A DNA stretch of 64,000 bases from Rhodanobacteraceae bacterium (GCA_030167125.1 CP126531.1:62001-126000), one strand, 5' to 3'. Positions 8,846-17,336 are shown, counted from the stretch's first letter. Numbers and translations are program-made. The notes: a model not told the origin generated them from the letters alone.

Positions 8846-9006
8846 GTCTTCAGGGCGGGGCGCAATTCCCCACCGGCGGTAGGCCCGCAAGGGCGAGCCC
8901 GCGAGCGCTTTCGCAACCGCGAAAGGTCAGCAGATCCGGTCGAATGCCGGAGCCGACGGTCGGCAGCAGTCGAGCGCTGCCGGAAAGTCCGGATGAAACG
9001 AAGACG
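8846..9006 (+). ncRNA. FMN riboswitch (RFN element)
   Basis: The conserved RFN core is easy to follow: AGGGCGGGGCGCAATTCCCC then ACCGGCGGT, GCCCGCGAGC, GGTCAGCAGATCCGGT, GCCGGAGCCGACGGT and the closing AGTCCGGATGAAACGAAGAC. The outer helix CGTCTTC/GAAGACG is complete (8845-8851 with 9000-9006). It precedes ribE and should reduce expression of ribE-ribBA-ribH when FMN is plentiful. Confidence 0.96.
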
Positions 9007-9044
9007 GTTCGGTGCATCGCATGCGCCGGCCTCATGCCTTGGGG

Positions 9045-9073
9045 CGTTCTCGCCATTCGTCACGCGGAGAACG
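9045..9073 (+). promoter_or_regulatory. Candidate expression-platform hairpin of the FMN riboswitch
   Basis: CGTTCTC (9045-9051) pairs exactly with GAGAACG (9067-9073). The 3' arm includes the GGAGA that would serve as ribosome binding site for a short leader ORF starting at 9077. No U-tract follows, so this suggests control of translation rather than an intrinsic terminator. Confidence 0.45.
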
Positions 9074-9076
9074 TTC

Positions 9077-9124
9077 ATGTCCATTGCCTGCCTGTTCGCC
9101 GTCTCGTTTCGGGAGGCGCGCTGA
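9077..9124 (+). CDS. Possible 15-residue leader peptide before ribE
   Basis: ATG at 9077 opens MSIACLFAVSFREAR and stops with TGA at 9122-9124, sharing its last base with the ribE ATG (TGATG). GGAGA lies 7 nt upstream of the start. The arrangement fits a translationally coupled leader ORF under riboswitch control. It could also be chance, because ribE has its own GGGAGG site at 9111-9116. Confidence 0.35.
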   Translation: MSIACLFAVSFREAR

Positions 9125-9723
9125 TGTTCACCGGCATCATCCAGTCCACCGGCCGCGTCACGCGCAGCGAGTCGCGCGGCGGCGATTTGCGCATCGCGAT
9201 CGCGGCGCCGGAATTCGACACGGCCGACGTCGCGCTCGGCGACAGCGTTGCGGTGTCGGGTTGCTGCCTGACCTTGGTAGCGCGGGAAGGCGACACGCTG
9301 GCGTTCGATGTGTCCAACGAGAGCCTCGCGCTGACCACGCTCGGCGGCCTCGGCATCGGCGATCGCGTGAACCTCGAAAAGGCCTTGCGCCTGTCCGACC
9401 GCTTGGGCGGGCATCTGGTTTCCGGCCACGTCGACGGCATCGGCACGATTGCCGCGATCGAACCCGACGCGCGTTCGCAACGCTGGCGTGTCGAGGCGCC
9501 GCGCGAACTGATGCGCTACATCGCGGCCAAGGGATCGGTGTGCGTGGACGGCGTCAGCCTGACCGTGAACGCGATCGAGGGCCATGCGTTCGAAGTCAAC
9601 CTTGTTCCCCATACGGTGGCACACACGACGTTCGCCGACCGCCGCGTGGGCGATCGCGTGAACCTCGAGATCGACATGCTGGCGCGCTACGTCGAGCGCC
9701 TGCTGGTTGCAAAGGAGTTCTGA
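9124..9723 (+). CDS. ribE: Riboflavin synthase alpha subunit
   Basis: Catalyses dismutation of two 6,7-dimethyl-8-ribityllumazine molecules to riboflavin. The hallmark start [12 protein letters not shown] is present. The protein is a tandem of two lumazine-binding barrels of about 97 residues; the first has [13 protein letters not shown] and [11 protein letters not shown], the second [12 protein letters not shown] and [14 protein letters not shown]. Total 199 residues, usual for the family (often named ribC in other systems). GGGAGG at 9111-9116 is a good ribosome binding site. First gene under the FMN riboswitch; ribBA follows after 3 nt. Confidence 0.97.
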   Translation: MFTGIIQSTGRVTRSESRGGDLRIAIAAPEFDTADVALGDSVAVSGCCLTLVAREGDTLAFDVSNESLALTTLGGLGIGDRVNLEKALRLSDRLGGHLVSGHVDGIGTIAAIEPDARSQRWRVEAPRELMRYIAAKGSVCVDGVSLTVNAIEGHAFEVNLVPHTVAHTTFADRRVGDRVNLEIDMLARYVERLLVAKEF

Positions 9724-9726
9724 GCG

Positions 9727-10845
9727 ATGGCCTTCACAAGCATTCCGGAATTGCTGGAAGAGATCGCTGCCGGCCGCATGGTGGTGATGCTGGACGACGA
9801 GGATCGCGAGAACGAAGGCGACCTGATCATGGCCGCCGGCAAGGTGCGCGCGGAAGACATCAATTTCATGGCGCGCGAGGGGCGTGGGCTGATCTGCCTC
9901 GCGCTGGATCGTGCGCGCTGCGATCGCCTCGGCCTGCAGCCGATGGTGCGCGACAACGGTTCCGCATATCACACCAACTTCACCGTTTCGATCGAAGCCG
10001 CCAGCGGCGTCACCACCGGCATTTCCGCGCACGATCGCGCACGCACCATCCAGGTCGCAGTAGCGCCCGACGCGAAAGCCTCCGACCTGGTGCAGCCCGG
10101 CCACGTGTTTCCGTTGCTGGCGCAACCCGGCGGCGTGCTGACGCGCGCGGGCCATACCGAAGCCGCGGTGGACTTGGCGACGCTGGCCGGCTGTGAGCCC
10201 GCCGGCGTGCTGGTCGAAATCCTGCGCGAGGACGGTTCGATGGCGCGCCGTCCGGACCTCGAAACTTTCGCGACGAAGCACGGGCTGAAAGTCGGCACGA
10301 TCGCCGACCTGATCCGGCATCGGCTCGCCACCGAAAAGACCATCGAGCGCGTGCATCAGTCAGACGTGCAGACCGAGTTTGGCGCGTTCCGGCTGGTCGC
10401 GTGGCGCGACCGCCTGCGCGGCGAAATCCATTTCGCGCTGGTGCGCGGCGCGGTCGACGATGGCGCGCCGGTGCTGGCGCGCGTGCACGTGCGCAACACC
10501 TTGTCAGACGTGCTGCATCTGGAACGCGACGATCTCGGCATGACGATGACCGCGGCGCTGCGCCGGATCGCGGCCGAGGGCCGGGGCGTCGTGGTGGTGC
10601 TGGCTTCCGCGGAAGATTCGGACGCGTTGCTGGCGCATCTCAATCGCGAGGCCACGGCCGCACCCGCCGGCGGAGGCAAGGCGGCCACCCAGCGCGAGTG
10701 GCGCCAGTTGGGCCTCGGCGCGCAAATCCTTTCCGACCTCGGCGTGCGCCGGCTGCGCGTGCTGGGCACGCCGCGCAAGCTGGTCGGGCTTTCCGGGTTC
10801 GACCTCGAAGTCGTCGAGTACGTGGCGGAGCAGGAGCAGGAGTAG
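9727..10845 (+). CDS. ribBA: 3,4-dihydroxy-2-butanone-4-phosphate synthase with degenerate GTP cyclohydrolase II domain
   Basis: The N-terminal domain (about 1-200) makes DHBP from ribulose 5-phosphate: acidic loop [11 protein letters not shown] near residue 23, and [15 protein letters not shown] with its conserved His-Thr-Glu. The C-terminal half aligns in length with GTP cyclohydrolase II, but the zinc-binding cysteine cluster (normally SECLTGD followed by LRCDCG) is replaced by [19 protein letters not shown] with no cysteine, and the catalytic region is unrecognisable. It is therefore probably a RibB with an inactive RibA-like tail, and a separate ribA is expected elsewhere. The stop codon runs straight into a heptad repeat. 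Confidence 0.92.
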   Translation: MAFTSIPELLEEIAAGRMVVMLDDEDRENEGDLIMAAGKVRAEDINFMAREGRGLICLALDRARCDRLGLQPMVRDNGSAYHTNFTVSIEAASGVTTGISAHDRARTIQVAVAPDAKASDLVQPGHVFPLLAQPGGVLTRAGHTEAAVDLATLAGCEPAGVLVEILREDGSMARRPDLETFATKHGLKVGTIADLIRHRLATEKTIERVHQSDVQTEFGAFRLVAWRDRLRGEIHFALVRGAVDDGAPVLARVHVRNTLSDVLHLERDDLGMTMTAALRRIAAEGRGVVVVLASAEDSDALLAHLNREATAAPAGGGKAATQREWRQLGLGAQILSDLGVRRLRVLGTPRKLVGLSGFDLEVVEYVAEQEQE

Positions 10846-10985
10846 GGGCTGGGGACTGGGGGCTGGGGATCAGCAAGTCGATCCGCTGCTACGCTTCCCG
10901 AATCCCCGATCCCCGATCCCCGATCCCCAATCCCCAATCCCCAATCCCCAATCCCCAATCCCCAATCCCCAATCCCCAATCCCCA
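10845..10985. repeat. Opposed GGGANNN heptad arrays between ribBA and ribH
   Basis: Left arm (10845-10870) is GGGGCTG, GGGACTG, GGGGCTG and GGGATCA. A core of about 24 nt follows. The right arm (about 10894-10985) has three CCCCGAT units followed by exactly eight CCCCAAT units (10925-10980). Together the arms could form a long imperfect hairpin. The array runs to within 7 nt of the ribH ATG, and no purine-rich ribosome binding site precedes that start. Confidence 0.9.
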
Positions 10986-10991
10986 GCATCC

Positions 10992-11474
10992 ATGTCCGAC
11001 TCATCCGCCACCCCAGTTCCTGAACTACGCTCCCCGCCCGGCGCGCGTTACGCCGTCGTCGCCAGCCGCTGGAACGGCGAAGTGGTGGATGCGTTGGTGG
11101 ACGGCGCGCGCCGCGCATTCGCCGAACACGGCGTGGCCGATGACGCGCTGGACGTGCTGCGCGTGCCTGGCGCGTGGGAATTGCCGGTGCTGGCGCAACG
11201 CGTCGCCGCGAGCGGCAAGCATGCGGTGATCGTCGCGCTGGGTTGCGTGGTGCGCGGTGAAACCCGCCACTACGAACACGTGGCCGACGAATGCGCGCGC
11301 GGCTTGATGCGCGTCGCGCTCGATTCCGGCGTGCCGGTGTTGAACGGCGTGCTCGCTGTGGAAGACGAAGCCGACGCGTGGGCACGCGCGGGCGGTGCGC
11401 GCGGCAACAAGGGCGCCGACGTCGCGCGCTCCGCGATCGAGATGGCGGCGCTGCTCAAGGAGTTTTCCGCATGA
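10992..11474 (+). CDS. ribH: 6,7-dimethyl-8-ribityllumazine synthase
   Basis: Condenses the pyrimidinedione with DHBP to give lumazine, the substrate of RibE; forms icosahedral or decameric shells. Visible family features: [20 protein letters not shown] at the start of the fold, [25 protein letters not shown] with the catalytic His region, [17 protein letters not shown] and [10 protein letters not shown]. The 160-residue length is normal. The start follows a heptad array instead of a Shine-Dalgarno sequence. It overlaps nusB by 4 nt (ATGA). Confidence 0.96.
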   Translation: MSDSSATPVPELRSPPGARYAVVASRWNGEVVDALVDGARRAFAEHGVADDALDVLRVPGAWELPVLAQRVAASGKHAVIVALGCVVRGETRHYEHVADECARGLMRVALDSGVPVLNGVLAVEDEADAWARAGGARGNKGADVARSAIEMAALLKEFSA

Positions 11475-11923
11475 CCGGTTTACGCCGCGACGATGGCATC
11501 GATCCGGCCGCGCGTACGCGCGCGCGCCGGCGCGCGGTGCAGGCGCTGTACGCGTGGGAACTCGGCGGCAATCCGATGCGCAAGGTGATCGACGATTTCC
11601 GTGGCGAGCAGGACATGCAGATCGCCGACTTGGAATACTTCGAAGATCTGCTGCGCGGCGTCGAAACGCGCTGCAAGGAACTCGACGCATCGCTCGCGCC
11701 CTTCATCGATCGCGACATCGAGCGCGTCGATCCGATCGAGCGCGCAGTGCTGCGCCTCGCCGCGTACGAATTGAAATACCGCCTGGACGTGCCGTATCGC
11801 GTGGTGTTGAACGAAGCCGTGGAAGTCACCAAGCGCTTCGGTTCCGACCAGGGCCACACCTACGTCAACGGCGTGCTCGACAAACTGGCCGGCGCCGCGC
11901 GCACGGTGGAAAAGGGCGGCTGA
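11471..11923 (+). CDS. nusB: Transcription antitermination factor NusB
   Basis: RNA-binding protein that with NusE/S10 joins the rRNA antitermination complex at boxA. All-helical family; recognisable stretches are [16 protein letters not shown] near the N-terminus, [31 protein letters not shown] and [10 protein letters not shown] at the C-terminus. Length 150 is typical. It overlaps ribH upstream (ATGA) and the acetyltransferase gene downstream (TGATG); the ribH-nusB-thiL-pgpA order is standard. Confidence 0.97.
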   Translation: MTGLRRDDGIDPAARTRARRRAVQALYAWELGGNPMRKVIDDFRGEQDMQIADLEYFEDLLRGVETRCKELDASLAPFIDRDIERVDPIERAVLRLAAYELKYRLDVPYRVVLNEAVEVTKRFGSDQGHTYVNGVLDKLAGAARTVEKGG

Positions 11924-12471
11924 TGACAACCGCGGGCGAAGCGGACTCGGGGGCGCCGCTGCTGGAAACGGCGCGGTTGCGCTTGCGCGGACACCGGGCG
12001 GGCGACCATGCGGCGTTGTCCGCGATGTGGGGCGATCCGGACGTCGTGCGCTTCATCGGCGGCGTGCCTTCGACGCCGCACGATGCGTGGCTGCGCCTGC
12101 TGCGTTACGCGGGTTTGTGGAAATTGCTCGGCTACGGTTTCTGGGCGGTCGAGGAAAAAGCCAGCGGCCGTGTGGTCGGTGACATCGGTTACATGGACGT
12201 CAAGCGCGCACTGACGCCGACACTGGATGGCATGCCGGAAATCGGCTGGGCGCTGGCTTCCGAGGCGCAGGGCCGCGGCTACGCCAGCGAAGCCCTCGCG
12301 GCCGTGCTGGCCTGGGGCGACGCGCATTTCGGCGCGCACCGCGCGGCCTGCATCATCGCTGCCGAAAATGCACCGTCGATCCGGTTGGCGGAGAAAGCGG
12401 GATTCCGTTTCGCGCACGAGGCGGCGCTCGGCGACGACGTGGTGCAGGTTTTTTTCCGGGACGCCGGCTAA
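11923..12471 (+). CDS. GNAT family N-acetyltransferase (RimJ/RimL type)
   Basis: Acetyl-CoA-dependent transferase of the GNAT fold, substrate unknown. The N-terminal strand ETARLRLRGHRAGDHAALSA, GDIGYMDVKR, and the acetyl-CoA binding loop ASEAQGRGYASEALAAVLAW (the Q/RxxGxG/A motif) are clear, followed by ENAPSIRLAEKAGFRF. Length 182. It is inserted between nusB and thiL with one shared base at its start and 12 nt before thiL, so it is part of the operon, but this position is not usual for the cluster. Confidence 0.88.
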   Translation: MTTAGEADSGAPLLETARLRLRGHRAGDHAALSAMWGDPDVVRFIGGVPSTPHDAWLRLLRYAGLWKLLGYGFWAVEEKASGRVVGDIGYMDVKRALTPTLDGMPEIGWALASEAQGRGYASEALAAVLAWGDAHFGAHRAACIIAAENAPSIRLAEKAGFRFAHEAALGDDVVQVFFRDAG

Positions 12472-12483
12472 CGGCAGCCGCGC

Positions 12484-13557
12484 ATGGAATTCGACCTGAT
12501 CGAGGTGATCCGTGCGCGCGTGGATGCCGCGCGGGACGATGTCGCGCTGGGCATCGGCGACGACGCGGCGCTGCTGGATGTTCCCGCCGGTCGGCAACTG
12601 GTGGCTTGTACCGACACGCTGGTTGCGGGCGTGCATTTTCCGCGCGACACCGCGCCCGATGACATCGGCTGGAAGGCGTTGGCGGTGAACCTTTCCGACT
12701 TGGCCGCGATGGGCGCGGCGCCTGCATGGGCGTTGCTGGCCCTGACGTTGCCGCAAGCCGATTCGGGGTTCGTCGAACGTTTCGCGGATGGCTTTGCCGA
12801 ACTGGCGCGCGCGCACGACGTGGCGCTGGTCGGCGGCGACACCACGCAAGGGCCGCTGGCGATCACCGTGACCGCGCTTGGGTGGGTGCCGCGCGGCACG
12901 GCGTTGGTGCGCGCTGGCGCGCGCGTGGGTGACGCGGTGTTCGTCACCGGCACGCTGGGAGACGCGGCGGGGGCGCTGCGGTTGTTGCGAAACCCGAAGG
13001 AAAGCCATCCCCCTCGATTCCCCTTCCTGCGGAAGGGGGAAGACGAACTTCACCCCCTTCCGCAGGAAGGGCGGAGCAGAGCGAACGCGCGCGCAAGCGC
13101 GGGCCGCGCAGCGGCGGGGGGATGTGAGACCACCACAATGCTCGCGCGGCTGCATCGCCCGCAGCCGCGGGTTGCGGCGGGTCTGGCATTGCGCGGCATC
13201 GCAAGCGCGTGCATCGACGTGTCGGATGGGCTCATCGCCGACCTCGGCCACATTTGCGCAGCAAGTGGAGTCGGCGCGGAAATCGAAGCCGACGGCTTGC
13301 CGATTTCGCAGGAACTCGCCGCGTCCTTCGACGCGCAAACCTGCTGCGAATTCGCGCTGGCCGGTGGCGACGATTACGAATTGTGTTTCGCCGCGAGCGC
13401 TGAGCGTGAAGCGGAAATCACCGCGATGCTCGAACGCGCGGGGTGCGACGTCACACGCATCGGCCGCATCGTTGCAGGTTCGGGCGTGCGCGTGCTGGAT
13501 GCGCGCGGCAACGAAGTCACGCCACCGCGTGCAGGCTGGGAGCACTTCTCGCGATGA
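12484..13557 (+). CDS. thiL: Thiamine-monophosphate kinase with in-frame repeat insertion
   Basis: Phosphorylates thiamine monophosphate to thiamine diphosphate. N-terminal EFDLIEVIRARV and IGDDAALLD, the metal-binding NLSDLAAMGA and VGGDTTQGPL, and C-terminal IDVSDGLIADLGHI are intact. The protein is 357 residues against about 325 usual. The excess is residues about 175-214, encoded by a palindromic repeat (13006-13124) that falls in the loop between TLGDAAGALRLL and LHRPQPRV. The frame is kept, so the enzyme is presumably active with an extra Arg/Pro-rich loop. Overlaps pgpA by 4 nt. Confidence 0.95.
   Translation: MEFDLIEVIRARVDAARDDVALGIGDDAALLDVPAGRQLVACTDTLVAGVHFPRDTAPDDIGWKALAVNLSDLAAMGAAPAWALLALTLPQADSGFVERFADGFAELARAHDVALVGGDTTQGPLAITVTALGWVPRGTALVRAGARVGDAVFVTGTLGDAAGALRLLRNPKESHPPRFPFLRKGEDELHPLPQEGRSRANARASAGRAAAGGCETTTMLARLHRPQPRVAAGLALRGIASACIDVSDGLIADLGHICAASGVGAEIEADGLPISQELAASFDAQTCCEFALAGGDDYELCFAASAEREAEITAMLERAGCDVTRIGRIVAGSGVRVLDARGNEVTPPRAGWEHFSR
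13006..13124. repeat. Palindromic repeat inserted in frame in thiL
   Basis: Begins CATCCCCCTCGATTCCCCTT and ends GGCGGGGGGATG, so the ends are inverted copies (CATCCCCC/GGGGGATG). Internal stems TTCCTGCGGAAG and CTTCCGCAGGAAG face each other. A near relative lies at 56706-56812 between convergent genes. Confidence 0.85.
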
Positions 13558-14057
13558 GCGCACCGCTCGACGCCGCTCAACGCAAACGGCTGATGTCGCA
13601 TCCGGCTGGCTGGATCGCGACCGCCTTGGGCGCAGGCCTGTCGCCGAAAGCGCCGGGTACCGCGGGCTCGCTGGTGGCGTTGCTGCCCTGGTGGTTCCTG
13701 CTGCGCGATCTTTCGATCGGTTGGTATGTCGTGGTGCTGGGCGCTGGATTCCTGCTCGGCGTGTGGGCCTGCGAGGTGTCCGATCGCCGCCTCGGGATGC
13801 ACGACCAGGGCGCGCTGGTGTGGGACGAGGTGATCGGAATGTGGATCACGCTGTTTGCAGCGCCGCGGCCGTGGTGGTGGATGGTCATCGGCTTCGCGCT
13901 GTTCCGCCTGTTCGACATCTGGAAGCCGTGGCCGGTGCGCTGGGCCGACCGGCGCGTGCACGGTGGCCTCGGCGTGATGCTGGACGACGTGGTCGCGGGC
14001 GTCTACGCGCTGATCGTGTTGCAACTGATCGCGCTGGCGCTCCGCAGCCTGGCCTGA
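13554..14057 (+). CDS. pgpA: Phosphatidylglycerophosphatase A
   Basis: Inner-membrane phosphatase that removes phosphate from phosphatidylglycerophosphate in phospholipid synthesis. Family landmarks: GLSPKAPGTAGSLVALLPWW near the N-terminus, DQGALVWDEVIGMWIT and FRLFDIWKPWPVRWADRR with the acidic residues, and GGLGVMLDDVVAGVYA. Three to four membrane segments. Length 167. The ATG at 13554 overlaps the thiL stop (ATGA). Last gene of the rib-nusB-thiL operon; it converges on the UDG-family gene with a 10-nt gap. Confidence 0.96.
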   Translation: MSAPLDAAQRKRLMSHPAGWIATALGAGLSPKAPGTAGSLVALLPWWFLLRDLSIGWYVVVLGAGFLLGVWACEVSDRRLGMHDQGALVWDEVIGMWITLFAAPRPWWWMVIGFALFRLFDIWKPWPVRWADRRVHGGLGVMLDDVVAGVYALIVLQLIALALRSLA

Positions 14058-14067
14058 AGACCACGCA

Positions 14068-14697
14068 TCACTCTCGCAGCGCGCGCCGCACGCGCTGGCG
14101 CAGCGCGGGCAACACCTCGGCTTCGAACCACGGGTGATACATGAACCATGCGGTGTTGCGCGGACTCGGGTGCGGCAGCGGCAGCACGCCGGCGTCGAAA
14201 TATTCGCGCCACGCGGCGCAGGTTTCGGTGAGCGTGGCCTTGCGCCGGTCGCCCAGCATGCCGCGGATCGCGTAGCCGCCGATCGCCAGCGTCAGCTTGA
14301 GGTTTCCAAGGCGCGGCATCAATTGCGGATGCCACAGCGGCGCGCATTCCGGGCGCGGCGGCAAATCGCCCGACGCACCCTTGCCGGGATAGCAGAACGC
14401 CATCGGCACGATCGCGACCTTGTGCGCGTCGTGGAAAGTCGCCTCGTCGATGCCGATCCACTCACGCAGCTTGTCGCCGCTCTTGTCGTTGAACGGAATG
14501 CCGGTGTCGTGCACCTTGCGGCCCGGCGCCTGGCTGACGATCAGCAGCCGCGCGTCGGGATGCGCCTGCAATACCGGACGGCAGCCGTGCGGCAACTGCT
14601 GCGCGCACACTTGGCACGCGCGGATGCGCGCCATCAGGGAAGCGAAGGGTTCGGTGGCCGGCGAAGCGGCCATCGTGACAGGTCGGGTCATCCGCAC
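14068..14697 (-). CDS. Uracil-DNA glycosylase family protein
   Basis: A 209-residue member of the UDG superfamily. The motif VSQAPGRKVHDTGIPFNDKS corresponds to the family's GEAPG-type motif 1, and HPSPRNTAWFM to motif 2 (HPSP). Two N-terminal cysteines (RACQVCAQQLPHGC) resemble the first pair of an iron-sulfur cluster, but I do not see a full four-cysteine set. It is distinct from canonical Ung. Substrate specificity cannot be read from sequence. Monocistronic, minus strand. Confidence 0.85.
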   Translation of the reverse strand: MRMTRPVTMAASPATEPFASLMARIRACQVCAQQLPHGCRPVLQAHPDARLLIVSQAPGRKVHDTGIPFNDKSGDKLREWIGIDEATFHDAHKVAIVPMAFCYPGKGASGDLPPRPECAPLWHPQLMPRLGNLKLTLAIGGYAIRGMLGDRRKATLTETCAAWREYFDAGVLPLPHPSPRNTAWFMYHPWFEAEVLPALRQRVRRALRE

Positions 14698-14718
14698 GAG
14701 TTTACGCGGATGCGCCGT

Positions 14719-15264
14719 CTAATCCGTGTACTCGAATACCTGCACCACCTTGTTCACGCCGGCGACGTTGCGCGCCTGGTTCACGACCGCATCGGCTTCC
14801 TTGTGGCTGACCAGTCCCATCAAATAGACATTGCCATGTGCGGTGCTGATCTTGACGCGGCCGGGATCGAAGCCGGGCATGTCGATGTGCAGCAGCGACG
14901 TCTTCACGCGCGCGGTCAACGACGCATCGAGCGCCGAACGGCCCACCGATTGCAGCGGCATCACGTCGATCAGGTTCACCACGCGCTGCACGCCCTGGTA
15001 GCCGGTGACGTCGGCCTCGGCGCGCTGCTTCACGTCCTCGGTGCTCGCTTCGCCGATCAACAGCAACACGCCGTTGTACACGCTGGTGCCGATGTGGGCG
15101 CGGCCGGAAAGTTCGGCATCGTTGTCCAGCGCGCGCTGCGCGGTGATCTGCACGTTGCGGTCGTTGACCAGCCGATTGAAGCCGCGCCGCGGCGTGAACA
15201 CGCTGCACGCCGCAACGGCGGCGCAAAGCACGAGGGCGGCGAAGACGAGGAAGGTTTTGCGCAT
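14719..15264 (-). CDS. BON domain lipoprotein (DolP/YraP-like)
   Basis: Outer-membrane lipoprotein with two BON domains, related to DolP (YraP), which supports envelope integrity. Signal peptide with lipobox VAAC, lipid-modified Cys20. BON1 covers about residues 45-110 (HIGTSVYNGVLLLIGEASTE), BON2 about 118-178 (ISTAHGNVYLMGLVSHKEAD). The 181-residue length fits. The ATG at 15264 is chosen for the signal peptide. In E. coli the order is lpoA-yraN-diaA-dolP; here diaA is missing. Starts 14 nt after the yraN stop, same strand. Confidence 0.92.
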   Translation of the reverse strand: MRKTFLVFAALVLCAAVAACSVFTPRRGFNRLVNDRNVQITAQRALDNDAELSGRAHIGTSVYNGVLLLIGEASTEDVKQRAEADVTGYQGVQRVVNLIDVMPLQSVGRSALDASLTARVKTSLLHIDMPGFDPGRVKISTAHGNVYLMGLVSHKEADAVVNQARNVAGVNKVVQVFEYTD

Positions 15265-15278
15265 GTCGTGTCCCGGGG

Positions 15279-15641
15279 TCAGCAGATCTCGAAAGCGGCG
15301 CGCTGCCAATCGAAGGCGGGTGCATCCGCATCGCCGTCGAAAGCTATCACATCGAACCTGCACGGCGATGAAGCAAACCGCGGGTGCGCCTGCAGGAAAC
15401 CCTGCGCCGCGCGCGCGAGCTTTTCGCGCTTGGCCGTGCCCACGGAGGCCGCGCCGCCGCCGAAGCGCACGTCGCGCCGGTAGCGCACTTCCGTGAATAC
15501 CAGGGTTGCGCCGTCGCGCATGATCAGGTCGAGCTCGCCGAAGCGGGTGCGGTAGTTGCGTTCGACCAATGTCAGGCCGGCGCGTTCCATGTGTTCGAGG
15601 GCGATTTGCTCGAAGCGCGCGCCGATCGCGCCTGCTTTCAT
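15279..15641 (-). CDS. yraN: UPF0102 family protein YraN
   Basis: Predicted endonuclease-fold protein, function not established. The family pattern GARFEQIALEHMERAGLTLV, RNYRTRFGELDLIM with the conserved Glu-Leu-Asp, and VFTEVRYRRDVRFGG is present, together with KREKLARAAQGFL. 120 residues, normal. The ATG overlaps the lpoA stop codon by 4 nt, indicating coupling with lpoA. Confidence 0.95.
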   Translation of the reverse strand: MKAGAIGARFEQIALEHMERAGLTLVERNYRTRFGELDLIMRDGATLVFTEVRYRRDVRFGGGAASVGTAKREKLARAAQGFLQAHPRFASSPCRFDVIAFDGDADAPAFDWQRAAFEIC

Positions 15642-17248
15642 GGTTGCGTCGGCGTTGCATCGTCGGCCGGCTGCGTTTCCAGGCCCGCCGCGACGGGACG
15701 CGCGACGCCGCCCTGGAACTGCACCCAGATCGGCGTGCGTTGCACGTGGCCGAACGCGTCCATCGTCAGTTGCCCGGTCGCGCCGGCGAGGTAGCTGCCG
15801 GGATGACCGCGCAGCCAGCCGAGGTAGGGCATCAACGCGTAGGCGTCCATGCCGAACGCGAACAGGCGCGCCGCCGGACCCGCGGCGGTGGAGAGTTGCG
15901 ACGCAAGCGATGCATGGCTCGGCAGACCGGCCTGCGCGTCGTACAACCACGGTTCATCGCAAAATTGCAGGCCATCGAGGTCGCCGTCGGCGGTGGCGTT
16001 TTCGTCGCCCGAGTACACCATCGAAGTCGAGAACACCGGCAGCGTCGAATGCGCCAGCTTCAACTGCGGCAGCAGCAGGCGGGCCTGGTCGGGGCGCAGC
16101 AGCGCCACGATGCCGGTCTGGCTTCCGGAACCCGCGAGCGCGGCCTGGATCTGCGAGGCGAAATCGACGTCGTTTGGCTGCAGCACGATGTCGTTGGCGA
16201 TCTGCCCGCCGAGGCTCTCGAACTCGAGCTTGAACGCCGCGAAGGTGCGCGACGCGGTGTCGTCGTTGCCGCGAAACACGATGGCAGCGTGCAGGCCCGC
16301 GGTGATCATGTGCGAGCCCAGCTGCGCGCCTTCGGCCTCGGGCAGCAACGCGAATTCGGCACTGCCGGCGGGCACCGGCTGGTTGCCTTGCGCATGGTTG
16401 AGGGCGAGCACCGGCACCGGCAACGAAGCTTGCGCGAACAAGGCGCCGACCGCGCCGCGGCTGAGCGGGCCCACCACCAGCGACGCGCCGTCGGTGACGG
16501 CCTGCTGGTACGCCGCCAGCGCGCCGTCGGCCGTGCCGCCGGTGTCGTAAACCTTGATCGTGGGGCGTTGCTCCTGCGTGATCGGCGTGTGGAAATAGGC
16601 GGCAAAGAACCCGTCGCGGACGGCCGCGCTTGCCACGGCCACGCGTCCGGTTGCCGGCAGCAGCAACGCCACGTGCGCGGGCATCGCGAAGCCCTGCGGC
16701 GCCGCCGCGCCGGTCAGCGTGCCGACGGGTTCGTTCAACTGCGGCAGCGCCAGCGGCGTGGCCGTGCCGGAACGCGCGAGCGCCTGGCTGACGTAGGGTT
16801 TCAGCGGATCGTCGCTGCCAAGTGTCGGGAACAACGCATTCAGTTGGTCGCTGCCCAGGCCGGCCAGGATCGTGACCACCCGCTGGTGTTCGGCGGCCTG
16901 CGCGGCGGGCGGCAACAAAAGTGCGCGCCGTGCCAGCGCGCGCGCGGCTTCGACGCGATGGCCGAGCGCCAGTTGCGCACGTGCCCGCATGTCCAGCGCC
17001 TGCTGCTGGACTGCGGGCGGCAGGGATGACGGCAGCGTGTCGAGCTGCTTCAGCGCGGCGTCGGGGTGGCCGCGTTGCAGCGCGGCGTTCGCGGCGTGGA
17101 TCCGATCGGTGGCCGGCTGCGCCTGCGCCTGCGGATTGGCCGGCGAGGAGGGCCCGAGTGTGGCGCAGGCCGCCAACATCGCCAGCGCCACCGACATCAA
17201 GACGATCTGCGCGGAATGCCTGCTCCTGACCACACTAACCCTGCCCAT
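15638..17248 (-). CDS. lpoA: Penicillin-binding protein activator LpoA
   Basis: Outer-membrane lipoprotein that activates PBP1A. The signal peptide ends in lipobox LAAC with Cys28. The N-terminal third is TPR-like (HAANAALQRGHPDAALKQLD). The C-terminal two-thirds is a type I periplasmic-binding fold (FAMPAHVALLLPATGRVAVA, GPLSRGAVGALFAQ). Length 536, somewhat shorter than E. coli LpoA (678), as is common outside enterics. The frame extends far upstream, but the lipoprotein signal fixes the start at 17248. Divergent from rsmI across 88 nt. Confidence 0.93.
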   Translation of the reverse strand: MGRVSVVRSRHSAQIVLMSVALAMLAACATLGPSSPANPQAQAQPATDRIHAANAALQRGHPDAALKQLDTLPSSLPPAVQQQALDMRARAQLALGHRVEAARALARRALLLPPAAQAAEHQRVVTILAGLGSDQLNALFPTLGSDDPLKPYVSQALARSGTATPLALPQLNEPVGTLTGAAAPQGFAMPAHVALLLPATGRVAVASAAVRDGFFAAYFHTPITQEQRPTIKVYDTGGTADGALAAYQQAVTDGASLVVGPLSRGAVGALFAQASLPVPVLALNHAQGNQPVPAGSAEFALLPEAEGAQLGSHMITAGLHAAIVFRGNDDTASRTFAAFKLEFESLGGQIANDIVLQPNDVDFASQIQAALAGSGSQTGIVALLRPDQARLLLPQLKLAHSTLPVFSTSMVYSGDENATADGDLDGLQFCDEPWLYDAQAGLPSHASLASQLSTAAGPAARLFAFGMDAYALMPYLGWLRGHPGSYLAGATGQLTMDAFGHVQRTPIWVQFQGGVARPVAAGLETQPADDATPTQP

Positions 17249-17336
17249 GTTGCTGACCCTCGTGGTTTCCCTGCGCGATCGTCGCGCCGCGTTTTGGGCG
17301 ATGATAGCGGATCGATCCGAGCCGGCAGGATTCACG

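Noticed and set aside
10894..10985. CRISPR array
   Set aside because: The repeat unit is 7 bp without spacers, so it is a simple tandem repeat and not CRISPR.
13006..13124. Frameshift or pseudogene in thiL
   Set aside because: The repeat insertion keeps the frame and all conserved motifs on both sides are intact.
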